A stretch of 64,000 nucleotides of DNA from Desulfocicer vacuolatum DSM 3385 (GTDB taxonomy: Bacteria > Desulfobacterota > Desulfobacteria > Desulfobacterales > Desulfobacteraceae). Under the pieces are notes generated by a model. That model worked only from the letters and a program-made list of their open reading frames with translations, searched no databases and was not told the DNA's origin. How positions within the stretch are numbered: position 1 is the first letter of the stretch; each line of letters begins with the position of its first letter. This document shows, piece after piece, positions 1 to 8,344 of this stretch. The DNA lies in assembly GCF_900176365.1 (NCBI RefSeq), contig NZ_FWXY01000002.1, positions 124,001 to 188,000 on the forward strand, in the 5' to 3' direction. Made by a program: the position numbers and the translations under genes.

Positions 1-1171
1 GGAACATCTGGCAGTGATACAGTCAGCAGGCATCTTTGACACATCCCACATGGCATCGGTGCTGGTCAACGGTCCCGGCGCACTGCCACTGCTGCAATAT
101 TGCCACACCCGGGACCTTTCCCCCCTGGCCAACGGCCGATGTGTGTATGGGGCCATTCTCGATGAAAAGGGTCATGTCATTGACGATGCCATTGTTTATC
201 GTTTCCAGGCTGATCAGTACATGGTGTGTGTCAATGCGGGCATGGGTACTGCCGTTGCCCAACACCTGAAGTCCCAGCTGGCCGTTATCCAAAAAACAGA
301 TGACACCCACGGCACAGTGGATATCCGGGATCTTTCCGAAAAACTCGGAAAAGTGGATATCCAGGGCAAAAATGCGGCAAAGATACTGCAACCGCTCCTG
401 GACAACCCCAAAGCAATTTTTGAAAAAATGCCCTACTTCTCCTTTAAGGGGCATTTTGATGATAACAATCCCCTGGCTGACGGGGTACGGTTAAAGGATG
501 GCACCCCCATTCTGCTCTCCCGGTCGGGCTACACCGGTGAGTTCGGATTTGAGATTTTCATCAAAACCGATGCTGTGGTGGCCCTGTGGGAGTCCATCCT
601 CACGGCCGGGGAACCCTTTGATGTTGTTGCCTGCGGACTGGGTGCCCGGGATTCACTCCGGGCCGGGGCTGTGCTTCCCCTTTCCCACCAGGATGTGGGG
701 CCATGGAAATTCATCAACCATCCCTGGATGTTTGCCCTGCCCCTGGCACCGGACAATGGCAGCTTTACCAAACCCTTTCTGGGGGACAAGGCCCTTCTGG
801 ACCCCAAAGACACTTTTTACACCCTGCCCTTTGCCGGGGAAAATCTCAGAAAAGTGGGCAGTGGCCCGGATTCCCAGGTACTGGATAAGAATGGTGAGGT
901 GCTGGGCATAGTACTCACCTGTGCCACGGACATGGCCATTGGTCGTCATGACGGCACAATCTTAAGCATTGCATCCCCCGATCTCCCCCGGGGCTTCAAG
1001 GCCCGGGGCATCAGCTGCGGATTTATCCGGGTGGATCGTCCCCTGGAAGTGGGCACCCCACTGGTGCTCCGGGAAAAAAAGCGAAAAATCAATGTCACCG
1101 TGGTTTCCGATGTCCGGCCCCACCGCACGGCCCGGCGGAAAATTACGGATTTTCTGGATACAAAAATTTAG
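1..1171 (+). CDS. gcvT: Aminomethyltransferase (glycine cleavage T protein), 5' end outside the window
   Basis: T protein of the glycine cleavage system: takes the aminomethyl group from lipoyl-H protein, releasing ammonia and forming methylene-tetrahydrofolate. The reading frame is already open at base 2 and reads EHLAVIQSAGIFDTSHM, the conserved folate-domain opening, so only a few tens of N-terminal residues are missing. Further GcvT landmarks are GYTGEFGFEIF and GLGARDSLRAGAVLPL in the middle and a C-terminal barrel ending around VTVVSDVRPHRTARRK. The ATA codon at 14 is not a start. About 115 bases separate it from gcvH, and gene order T-H-PA-PB supports one operon. Any glycine riboswitch upstream would lie outside the window. 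Confidence 0.95.
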   Translation, partial: EHLAVIQSAGIFDTSHMASVLVNGPGALPLLQYCHTRDLSPLANGRCVYGAILDEKGHVIDDAIVYRFQADQYMVCVNAGMGTAVAQHLKSQLAVIQKTDDTHGTVDIRDLSEKLGKVDIQGKNAAKILQPLLDNPKAIFEKMPYFSFKGHFDDNNPLADGVRLKDGTPILLSRSGYTGEFGFEIFIKTDAVVALWESILTAGEPFDVVACGLGARDSLRAGAVLPLSHQDVGPWKFINHPWMFALPLAPDNGSFTKPFLGDKALLDPKDTFYTLPFAGENLRKVGSGPDSQVLDKNGEVLGIVLTCATDMAIGRHDGTILSIASPDLPRGFKARGISCGFIRVDRPLEVGTPLVLREKKRKINVTVVSDVRPHRTARRKITDFLDTKI

Positions 1172-1287
1172 ATTTCACATGCCGGGTGCCGGAACGTGAA
1201 CCCCAAGTGACCGTACCGACACCCTGAATAGAGCCAATTTAATTTTTTTAACGGGGATCACCCCGCCACACATGGAGGGTAACAAAG

Positions 1288-1686
1288 ATGAAAGAGATAA
1301 ATGAACTGAATCTGCCGGAAAATTTAAAGTATTCCAAGGACCATGAATGGGTCGGTGTGGAAGGCGATGTGGCCACCATCGGCATCAACGATTATGCCCA
1401 GGATCAACTGGGTGAAGTGGTGTTTGTGGAAGTGCCCGAAGTGGGTGACACCTTTGACGCAGAGGATGAATTTGGCACGGTGGAGTCAGTAAAGGCGGTT
1501 TCTGAACTCTATTGCCCCATTGCCGGTGAGGTGGTGGCCATTAACGAAGATCTGGAAGATGCACCGGAACTTGTCAATGAATCCCCCTATGAAAAGGGGT
1601 GGATCATGAAAATTAAAGTTGCAGATGCCTCTGAACTGGACAACCTTATGGACAAAGCAGCATATTTTGAGATGCTGAAAGGATAA
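1288..1686 (+). CDS. gcvH: Glycine cleavage system H protein
   Basis: Lipoyl carrier that shuttles the aminomethyl intermediate between P, T and L proteins in the cytoplasm. The 132-residue length is typical. The lipoylation lysine is K69 in ESVKAVSE, preceded by the family signature YSKDHEWV near residue 15-22. A clear Shine-Dalgarno (ATGGAGGGTAAC) precedes the ATG. It lies five bases before gcvPA. LipB and LipA, which install its cofactor, are encoded three and four genes downstream, so carrier and modifier are probably co-expressed. Confidence 0.97.
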   Translation: MKEINELNLPENLKYSKDHEWVGVEGDVATIGINDYAQDQLGEVVFVEVPEVGDTFDAEDEFGTVESVKAVSELYCPIAGEVVAINEDLEDAPELVNESPYEKGWIMKIKVADASELDNLMDKAAYFEMLKG

Positions 1687-1691
1687 TTGCC

Positions 1692-3029
1692 ATGCGTTAT
1701 CTTCCCCACACCCCACAGGATATTGCCGAGATGCTGGAAAGGACCGGCCATGCCAGCATGGACGATCTTTTTGAAACCATCCCGGAAAAATTCCGCATCA
1801 ATGGAGAGATGGATCTTCCCCAGCCATTGACCGAATGGGAACTCAATGCCCACATGGAAGCGCTGTCCCAGGAGATGTGCGCCTTTCCCAAAAATAAAAT
1901 TTTTCTGGGTGCTGGCAGCTACCCCCATTACATTCCCTCTTTGATCCCCTATCTTGCCGGTCGGTCGGAATTTGCCACGGCCTACACCCCCTATCAGCCG
2001 GAAATCAGCCAGGGCACCCTCCAGGGCATATATGAATTCCAGACCATGATCACCGAGCTTCTGGGCACAGAGGTTTCCACAGCCTCCCATTATGACTGTG
2101 GCACAGCCCTCACCGAGGCCCTTCTCATTGCCCTTAGAAAAAAGAAAAAACTCAACAAGGTGGCCGTGTCAAGCCTTGTGCACCCCCACCACCGCCAGAT
2201 CATCAACACCTATTTTGCCCCGGCAGGATTTGAAATGGTGGAAATCCCCATGGCCGCCGATGGCACCACAGACCTTGATGCCGTGGCTGCCATGGATGAC
2301 ATTGCCGCCGTGGCCGTGCAATCCCCCAACTTTCTGGGCTGCATTGAAAATCTTGGCCGGGTCAAAGAAATAGCAGACAGTAAAAAAGCCCTTTTCATCA
2401 CCTCCTTCACTGAAGGCCTTGCCTGGGGACTTTTAAAGAACCCGGGAAGCTTTGGGGCCGACATTGTGGCAGGGGAAGGCCAGAGCTTTGGCATTTCCCA
2501 GTCCTTCGGGGGTCCGGGGCTTGGTATTTTAACGGCCCGGAAAAAATTTGTACGGGATCTTCCCGGACGACTGGTGGGACGCACCAAAGACACCAAGGGC
2601 GAAGAAGGCTTTGTGCTCACCCTGTCCACAAGGGAACAGCACATCAGAAGGGAAAAGGCAAGCTCCAACATCTGCTCCAACAACGGGCTCAATGCCCTCA
2701 CCGCTGCCATGTACCTTGCCACGGTGGGTAAAAAAGGCATGAGAGAACTTGCACAGATCAACCATGACAAGGCCGTATTTCTAAGGGATCAACTGCTGGA
2801 TGCGGGTTTTGAACCGGCCTTTGACCGCCCCTTTTTCAATGAATTTGCCCTTAAAGCCCCCAAAGGATATGGGGTGAAACGCCAGGAACTTAAAAAGAAG
2901 GGAATCCTGGCCGGATTAAGTCTGGAGTGCTACTACCCGGATCTCAAAAACCACTACCTGTTCTGCGCCACGGAAGTATTTTCCAGGCAAGATATGGAAA
3001 ACCTGGCCAAGGAGGTGAAAAATGGCTGA
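1692..3029 (+). CDS. gcvPA: Glycine dehydrogenase (decarboxylating) subunit 1
   Basis: N-terminal half of the P protein in organisms with a two-subunit glycine decarboxylase. With subunit 2 it decarboxylates glycine and loads the H-protein lipoyl arm. Recognised by RYLPHTPQDIAEMLE at the start, GAGSYPHYIPSLIPYLAGRSEFATAYTP around residue 72-100 (read as two stretches), and SFGGPGLGIL near residue 272. The 445-residue length is normal for GcvPA. The end overlaps the start of gcvPB by eight bases, implying translational coupling. This subunit lacks the PLP lysine, which is in subunit 2. Confidence 0.96.
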   Translation: MRYLPHTPQDIAEMLERTGHASMDDLFETIPEKFRINGEMDLPQPLTEWELNAHMEALSQEMCAFPKNKIFLGAGSYPHYIPSLIPYLAGRSEFATAYTPYQPEISQGTLQGIYEFQTMITELLGTEVSTASHYDCGTALTEALLIALRKKKKLNKVAVSSLVHPHHRQIINTYFAPAGFEMVEIPMAADGTTDLDAVAAMDDIAAVAVQSPNFLGCIENLGRVKEIADSKKALFITSFTEGLAWGLLKNPGSFGADIVAGEGQSFGISQSFGGPGLGILTARKKFVRDLPGRLVGRTKDTKGEEGFVLTLSTREQHIRREKASSNICSNNGLNALTAAMYLATVGKKGMRELAQINHDKAVFLRDQLLDAGFEPAFDRPFFNEFALKAPKGYGVKRQELKKKGILAGLSLECYYPDLKNHYLFCATEVFSRQDMENLAKEVKNG

Positions 3030-4479
3030 TATTACCGGAACCGGCGGTCTGATATTTAAAGAAGCATTGTTGTGGGAAAAGAGCCGGGAGGGACGATGTG
3101 CCTTTTCCATCCCCACAAACGATGTCCCCACAGCCCAACTTGACCCTGAATTTGTGGGGGATGCACCGGAACTGCCCCAACTGGGTGAATTTGATGTGGT
3201 GCGTCATTACACACGCCTTTCCCAGTGGAATTTCGGCCTGGATTCAGGCATGTATCCATTGGGCTCCTGCACCATGAAGTACAATCCCAAAACCAATGAG
3301 GTCCAGGCGGCACGACCCGGGTTCACCGGGGCCCATCCCATGATTGACGATGAGCTCTCCCAGGGGGCCCTTGCGCTGTTGTACAACCTGGAGCAGTACC
3401 TGGCAGAAATCACAGGCATGGCTGCCACCACATTACAGCCGGCAGCCGGAGCCCACGGAGAACTGGCCGGTATGCTGGTGATTCATGCATATCATGAGAA
3501 ACAGGGACATCAGCGCTCCAAGATCATCATTCCGGACACGGCCCACGGCACCAACCCTGCCAGTGCCACCCTGTGCGGATATGAGTCGGTGAACATTCAA
3601 TCCGGACCCGACGGCATTTTAACACCCGAGGCTGTGGCTGCGGTGATGGATGAAGAGACCGCAGGCATCATGATCACCAATCCCAACACCCTGGGGTTGT
3701 TTGAAGAAAACCTGAGGGAAATTGCCGACATTGTCCATGACAAGGGCGGCCTGGTGTACGGGGACGGAGCCAACATGAACGCTGTCATGGGCATTGTCAA
3801 ACCCGGCGATCTGGGCATTGATGTGATCCATTTTAACCTGCACAAAACCTTTTCCACCCCCCATGGCGGCGGCGGTCCCGGGGCCGGTCCCATATCTGTG
3901 GTGAAAAAACTGGAACCGTTTCTGCCGGTCCCCCGGGTGGAAAAAACCGATGACGGTTATCGCCTGGTCCATACAACTCCGGACAGTTTTGGACGGATGC
4001 TCACATTTCATGGTCATTTTGGTGTCCTTATCCGGGCCTATGCCTATATTCGATCCATGGGTGCTGCAGGGCTCACCGATGTGAGCAAGTTTGCCGTGCT
4101 CAATGCCAATTACATCAAGGCAAGTCTCAAAGATGATCTTGATCTGCCCTATGACCGGCCCTGCATGCATGAGTGCGTGTTCACAGACAAAAAACAGGTG
4201 AACACCGGCATCACCACCCTGGACATGGCCAAACGGATCATGGACTATGGATTTCATCCCCCCACCATCTATTTTCCCCTGGTGGTGCATGGGGCCATCA
4301 TGATTGAACCCACAGAGACCGAAAGCAAAGAGACCATTGACCAGTTCATTGATGCTTTTAAGGCGGTGGTCAAAGAGGCAAAGGAGACCCCGGAGCTCCT
4401 GAAAAAAGCGCCCCATCGGCCCAAGGTGTCCCGTCTGGATGAGGTCACTGCGGCCCGGAAACCGGTTCTGAGGGGATAA
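3022..4479 (+). CDS. gcvPB: Glycine dehydrogenase (decarboxylating) subunit 2, PLP-binding
   Basis: PLP-carrying subunit of glycine decarboxylase. The Schiff-base lysine is K275 in NLHKTFSTPHGGGGPG; upstream motifs are MYPLGSCTMKYNPK (about 78-90) and TAHGTNPASA (about 173-182). Length 485 residues is typical. The ATG overlaps gcvPA by eight bases with an AAGGAGG ribosome site inside gcvPA. Three bases separate it from lipB, so glycine cleavage and lipoate attachment are probably one transcript. Confidence 0.97.
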   Translation: MADITGTGGLIFKEALLWEKSREGRCAFSIPTNDVPTAQLDPEFVGDAPELPQLGEFDVVRHYTRLSQWNFGLDSGMYPLGSCTMKYNPKTNEVQAARPGFTGAHPMIDDELSQGALALLYNLEQYLAEITGMAATTLQPAAGAHGELAGMLVIHAYHEKQGHQRSKIIIPDTAHGTNPASATLCGYESVNIQSGPDGILTPEAVAAVMDEETAGIMITNPNTLGLFEENLREIADIVHDKGGLVYGDGANMNAVMGIVKPGDLGIDVIHFNLHKTFSTPHGGGGPGAGPISVVKKLEPFLPVPRVEKTDDGYRLVHTTPDSFGRMLTFHGHFGVLIRAYAYIRSMGAAGLTDVSKFAVLNANYIKASLKDDLDLPYDRPCMHECVFTDKKQVNTGITTLDMAKRIMDYGFHPPTIYFPLVVHGAIMIEPTETESKETIDQFIDAFKAVVKEAKETPELLKKAPHRPKVSRLDEVTAARKPVLRG

Positions 4480-4482
4480 GTT

Positions 4483-5136
4483 ATGCCCTTTGAACTTATG
4501 GATCTGGGGCTTGTGGATTATGAGAAAGCCCTGGATCTGCAACAGCAATATGTGACGCAAAAAAAAAACAAGGCCCTGGAAACAGACATGATTCTCATGC
4601 TGGAGCATCCGGCGGTGTTCACCCTTGGAAAACGGGGGGGACGGGAAAACCTCATGGTATCAGAGGACTTTCTCAAGGAGCAAAAAGTGCCTGTGGTGCA
4701 GACCGGGCGGGGGGGAAATATCACCTTTCATGGCCCAGGCCAGCTGGTGGTGTACCCCATCATGGATCTTGATCGGGCCGGTATGGGGGTGGCGGATTTT
4801 GTTCATCTTCTGGAAGAAATCATGATTCAAATGGCCGGGGATGTGGGGGTGACGGCCCGGCGAAGTTCAGCCAACCACGGTATCTGGGTGGAAAACAGAA
4901 AGCTTGGTTCCATCGGCCTTTCCATCACCCGGGGCATCTCTTTCCACGGCCTGGCCTTGAATGCCAATGTGGATCTCACCCCCTTTTCCTGGGTGAACCC
5001 CTGTGGACTTTCCGGGGTTTCCATGACTTCCCTGGAAAATGAACTGCAGCAAAAATCCCCCAAAGGTTCCATATCCATGCCCGTTGTCAAAGAAAGTTTT
5101 GTCCGCCATTTCACCAGGGCCATTAAATCAACTTAG
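4483..5136 (+). CDS. lipB: Octanoyl-[ACP]:protein N-octanoyltransferase
   Basis: Transfers octanoate from acyl carrier protein to lipoyl domains such as GcvH, the first step of de novo lipoylation. LipB landmarks are visible: RGGNITFHGPGQLVVYPI (about 77-93), RKLGSIG with K140, and the catalytic cysteine C174 in NPCGLSGVS. The 217-residue length is usual. It starts three bases after gcvPB; a hairpin repeat fills the gap to lipA, so lipA may depend partly on read-through or its own promoter. Confidence 0.95.
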   Translation: MPFELMDLGLVDYEKALDLQQQYVTQKKNKALETDMILMLEHPAVFTLGKRGGRENLMVSEDFLKEQKVPVVQTGRGGNITFHGPGQLVVYPIMDLDRAGMGVADFVHLLEEIMIQMAGDVGVTARRSSANHGIWVENRKLGSIGLSITRGISFHGLALNANVDLTPFSWVNPCGLSGVSMTSLENELQQKSPKGSISMPVVKESFVRHFTRAIKST

Positions 5137-5160
5137 CCTCAATCAAGCATATTGAAAATG

Positions 5161-5351
5161 GTGTCATGCCGCCCTCCTGGCGGACACAACAAACACAAGG
5201 TCGTAGACGCGGAGCCAAATGGTATTATACCGCCGCCCCCCGATGGGCAATGGGCCCGGACCGGAACTGTAGACAGCTCAATTGTCCGGTTCCTATTACC
5301 CATCGGGGGGCGGCTCTGCTGAGGTTGCCTTGGAGGTTGTCTTTTCATATA
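5161..5351 (+). repeat. Composite long-hairpin repeat, family 3, copy 1
   Basis: Contains a flanking block (GGACACAACAAA ... GTCGTAGACGCGGAGCC), the near-palindrome GGTATTATACC, then an 83-bp inverted repeat at 5232-5314 with GC-rich 20-bp arms around a loop holding CTGTAGACAGCTCAATTG, then a tail ending CTTTTCATATAA. Related copies are at 6838-7075 (inverted), 16492-16747, 36756-37016, 58488-58750 (rearranged) and 61807-62068. In this copy the arms read GATGGG and CCCATC where most copies read GACGGG and CCCGTC, a paired change. It separates lipB from lipA. Confidence 0.9.
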
Positions 5352-5429
5352 AAAAAGAAAACCAAAGTCTAATATACCCAGCACCTATCACCCATCACTC
5401 ACTTTTTCATAAAAAAAGGGACTAAGCAT

Positions 5430-6428
5430 ATGCAAGCAGCACCATTATCCAAGACCAGAAAACCCGGATGGCTCAGGCGGCCCCTGCCCAACGGTCCGGA
5501 ATATGAAAAGGTAAGACGTCTGCTGGCAGGCTCCCAGCTCTCCACCGTGTGTCAGGAGGCCAAATGCCCCAACATGTGGGAATGCTTCTCCAAAAAAACC
5601 GCCACCTTCATGATTCTGGGATCGGAATGCACCCGGAACTGTCGGTTCTGCAACGTGACACCGGGTACCCCACCGCCGCCGGACCCCGGTGAACCTGGGC
5701 GGGTGGCCCGGGCAGCCCTGGATCTGGGACTTTCCTATGTGGTGGTGACCTCGGTGACAAGGGATGATCTCCCGGACGGCGGTGCAGCCCATTTTGCCGC
5801 CACCATCAACGAAATCAAGGCATTATTGCCCCGGCACACCCGGGTGGAAGTTCTTATTCCTGATTTTAAAGGGAACAAAGAGGCCCTTTACACTGTGCTG
5901 GATGCCCGGCCCCATGTGCTCAATCACAACATTGAAACCGTTCCGGCACTGTATGAAACCGCCCGGCCCCAGGCTGATTATGAACAATCCCTGACCCTGC
6001 TCCGGCGGGCAGCCCTGTACCGCCCCGGAGCAAGCCAGGCAAAAAATGGAGACAAAAATGCTGTTTTCCCCCGGGAAAATGCCATGCACACAGAAAAAAC
6101 AGCCACAGAGACCACCTGCTCCCATGGAAGAAAACGCCGTATTCCGGTGAAATCCGGCCTCATGGTGGGCCTGGGGGAAACACGAAAGGATTTGGAACAG
6201 ACCATATGTGATCTAAAGGATCATGGGTGCGATATCCTCACCATTGGCCAATACCTCCAACCTTCCAGAGATCACCTGCCCGTGGTGGAATACTACACTC
6301 CTGAAACCTTTAAAGAGCTGGAAATATTTGCCAGGGAAAAGGGATTTAAAACCGTTGCCAGCGGCCCCTTTGTGAGAAGTTCCTACCAGGCAGACCAGCT
6401 GTGCCCCCATTGCCGGGAAAAAGAATAA
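5430..6428 (+). CDS. lipA: Lipoyl synthase with an internal insertion
   Basis: Radical SAM enzyme that inserts two sulfurs into octanoyl domains to make lipoate. The auxiliary cluster cysteines are C41, C46 and C52 (CQEAKCPNMWEC) and the radical SAM cysteines are C67, C71 and C74 (CTRNCRFC). The C-terminal GPFVRSSYQAD supplies the conserved serine. Ribosome site AAAGGGAC precedes the ATG. Odd feature: between TLLRRA (about 194) and the conserved KSGLMVGLGE (from 241) there are roughly 35 extra basic, low-complexity residues where most LipA proteins have a short loop. The frame stays open and all catalytic motifs are intact, so the gene is probably functional. Confidence 0.95.
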   Translation: MQAAPLSKTRKPGWLRRPLPNGPEYEKVRRLLAGSQLSTVCQEAKCPNMWECFSKKTATFMILGSECTRNCRFCNVTPGTPPPPDPGEPGRVARAALDLGLSYVVVTSVTRDDLPDGGAAHFAATINEIKALLPRHTRVEVLIPDFKGNKEALYTVLDARPHVLNHNIETVPALYETARPQADYEQSLTLLRRAALYRPGASQAKNGDKNAVFPRENAMHTEKTATETTCSHGRKRRIPVKSGLMVGLGETRKDLEQTICDLKDHGCDILTIGQYLQPSRDHLPVVEYYTPETFKELEIFAREKGFKTVASGPFVRSSYQADQLCPHCREKE

Positions 6429-6538
6429 CACTTGCAACTTTCAGGTATCACAGGTATTATGTGCTGTTTACCGTCCCTCCAGATGGCGGGATCTCCAAGT
6501 GACTTTCTTAAGACCATTGAGTGAAAGGATGATGCAGT

Positions 6539-6790
6539 ATGTTTTATGAAGCCATATACCAGCCCCGGAATGAAGACAAATTGAGCGACAAGGCCAAAAA
6601 ATTCATCGGCAGACTCATTGCTATACAGGATGGAGGGCAGGAAGAAACCGCCCCGGGAAAAAGTCAGGTGGTGTACATCGCCTCCCCCAACATTGGCATA
6701 ATTCCCAACACAGATCTTGAAAATATCACCAGTATTCCCAATACCAAGTGGACGGCCCTGAGCAAGCTCAATGCCCAGGATCAGGAATAG
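6539..6790 (+). CDS. Small uncharacterised protein (83 residues)
   Basis: Short soluble-looking protein of no family I can name. A good ribosome site (AAAGGATGATGCAGT) precedes the ATG. No signal peptide, membrane segment or cysteine is visible; the middle reads KSQVVYIASPNIGIIP. It lies about 110 bases after lipA in the same direction and is followed by a perfect A/T palindrome and an inverted copy of the family 3 repeat. The start signal and codon pattern support a real gene, but function cannot be inferred from context. Confidence 0.6.
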   Translation: MFYEAIYQPRNEDKLSDKAKKFIGRLIAIQDGGQEETAPGKSQVVYIASPNIGIIPNTDLENITSIPNTKWTALSKLNAQDQE

Positions 6791-6806
6791 GCTAAAATCA
6801 TCCCCC

Positions 6807-6828
6807 CTGTATTTTTTAAAAAATACAG
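6807..6828. terminator. Perfect 22-bp palindrome after the small gene, possible terminator
   Basis: CTGTATTTTTT is followed directly by its exact reverse complement, 17 bases after the stop codon of the 83-residue gene. It has A/T-rich centre and no separate T-run, so it is only a weak terminator candidate; it could also be a protein-binding palindrome. Confidence 0.35.
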
Positions 6829-6837
6829 CCTCCAATC

Positions 6838-7075
6838 AACCTCAGCAGAGCCGCCCCCCGACGGGCAATAGGAACCGGACAATTGAGCTGTCTACAGTTC
6901 CGGGGCCGCCCATTGCCCGTCGGGGGGCGGCGCTATAATACCATTTGGCTCCGCGTCTACGACCTATATTTGTTGTGTCCCACAGGAAATACCCGTTTTA
7001 TAAAATACTCCGCAGATCAGGGGCGTATGTAAGCTGGGCAGGTCAAATCCCAATATGATCTGCCCGTGGCAGTTA
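6838..7075 (-). repeat. Composite long-hairpin repeat, family 3, copy 2 (inverted)
   Basis: Full-length copy in reverse orientation: tail, hairpin at 6850-6931, GCTATAATACC, GTCTACGACC block, TTGTTGTGTCC block, ACTCCGCAGATCAGGGG block and finally the head module at 7032-7075 (GGGCAG...CTGCCC). The last bases form the stop codon of holA on the minus strand, so the element abuts or trims that gene. Confidence 0.88.
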
Positions 7076-8341
7076 TGTCAATGCCATTCCGGTACAAATC
7101 CGGACAATGAGATTTTCCAGGAGAATATGGGGATGGGCATTGCTGGATTTCAATTGATAATCCAGCTCCCCCAGGGCCATGAGAATATGAATAAGCTCCT
7201 TTTGGGTAAAGTTATCGGACTTTAAAAAAGTTTGATAAATGGGATAGGGATTTTTAGGATTGGGGGCCATGGCAAGATCCGAAGCTGTTTTTTTCTTTTT
7301 GGCAACCGCTTTTTTCTTCTTACCGGACGGTTTGGATTCCCCTTGTGGAGGCAATTGATCTTCCCACTCTTCAAGTTTTTTCACCATCAGTTCATCGGCC
7401 TTGACCACGGCCGGCAGGGTGATGCGGGAGAACTGCTGATAACTCTGACCCGGATGCCATACCATCTGCCCCGGTGCCCGGCAGGAATCAACAAAGTCCT
7501 TGACCCGGGTAATTTTTCGTATTTGATTGCCCAAAGCCTTTAAGAACTGCAGGGGGTGGGCGCCTTCCCGGGTGAGGGCATGAAAATAAAACAGGGCGGA
7601 AGAGACGTTGCGGTCTGCCACGGCATTGGTGAATTCAAATATAGCATCCTTTCGGGTGCGCTCCACCACCGATTGTACATCCGTGGCAGTGATACCCGGG
7701 CGGTCACCAATAAAGGCCACCAGCTTTTCCAGATTATCCACCAGGGTGGCAGGATCAAACCCCACCAGATCGGTGAGCAGGGTAAATGCCCTACCGTCAA
7801 TGCCCTTTTGCACCGGTGCCAGCACCTGTTCCATGAGGGTGCGCATCAAAGCAGTCTGTTCGGTTTTATCAGCCTTGCGGCTGCCCTTGGCAACAGTGCA
7901 GTCCACCACCAGTCCGTATTCACGAAAGGCCTTGAACAAGGTTCGACGTCTGTCTGCCTGGGGGGTGGTGATCAACAGATAGTGTCCGGCGGGAATCCCT
8001 TTTTCCATGAGGTGCTGCAACGCATCAAAGTCTTCCGGGGTCATGCCGGACTGACGATCTGTGGAAAATAGAGGTACTTCTTTGGCTGCCACCACCAGGC
8101 GGTCCTGCATCATTGAATAGGTGGACAGGCGCTGCACAATCACAGGCAGTCGGGCCTCATCCCCGTCCAGAAAATCATAGCCAAGGCTGCGCTGTTCTTT
8201 GGGAAGCAAGACATCTAAAACAGCATCAAATATCTTGCGGCATAAAAAAGCGTCACCATGGACAAGATACACCTGGGGTAATTCATCAAAGGGCGTTGTG
8301 TTAAGCCATTGGGCAAGGTCTGTGTGTTTGATCTCCGCCAC
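7073..8341 (-). CDS. holA: DNA polymerase III delta subunit
   Basis: Clamp-loader subunit that opens the beta sliding clamp. Recognised by the HolA-like opening (PQVYLVHGDAFLCRKIFDAV), the central KLVAFIGDR region near residue 205 and the C-terminal lysine/leucine helical collar. At 422 residues it is longer than the usual 330-350, partly because of a lysine-rich low-complexity insert (about 340-365, GKKKKAVAKKKK). It starts four bases after lgt, so the two genes are probably co-transcribed. Its TAA stop lies in the terminal bases of a family 3 repeat. Confidence 0.85.
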   Translation of the reverse strand: MAEIKHTDLAQWLNTTPFDELPQVYLVHGDAFLCRKIFDAVLDVLLPKEQRSLGYDFLDGDEARLPVIVQRLSTYSMMQDRLVVAAKEVPLFSTDRQSGMTPEDFDALQHLMEKGIPAGHYLLITTPQADRRRTLFKAFREYGLVVDCTVAKGSRKADKTEQTALMRTLMEQVLAPVQKGIDGRAFTLLTDLVGFDPATLVDNLEKLVAFIGDRPGITATDVQSVVERTRKDAIFEFTNAVADRNVSSALFYFHALTREGAHPLQFLKALGNQIRKITRVKDFVDSCRAPGQMVWHPGQSYQQFSRITLPAVVKADELMVKKLEEWEDQLPPQGESKPSGKKKKAVAKKKKTASDLAMAPNPKNPYPIYQTFLKSDNFTQKELIHILMALGELDYQLKSSNAHPHILLENLIVRICTGMALT

Positions 8342-8344
8342 TGA

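Noticed and set aside
3619-4608. Long minus-strand open frame antisense to gcvPB
   Set aside because: A shadow of a highly conserved gene; no start signal or domain.
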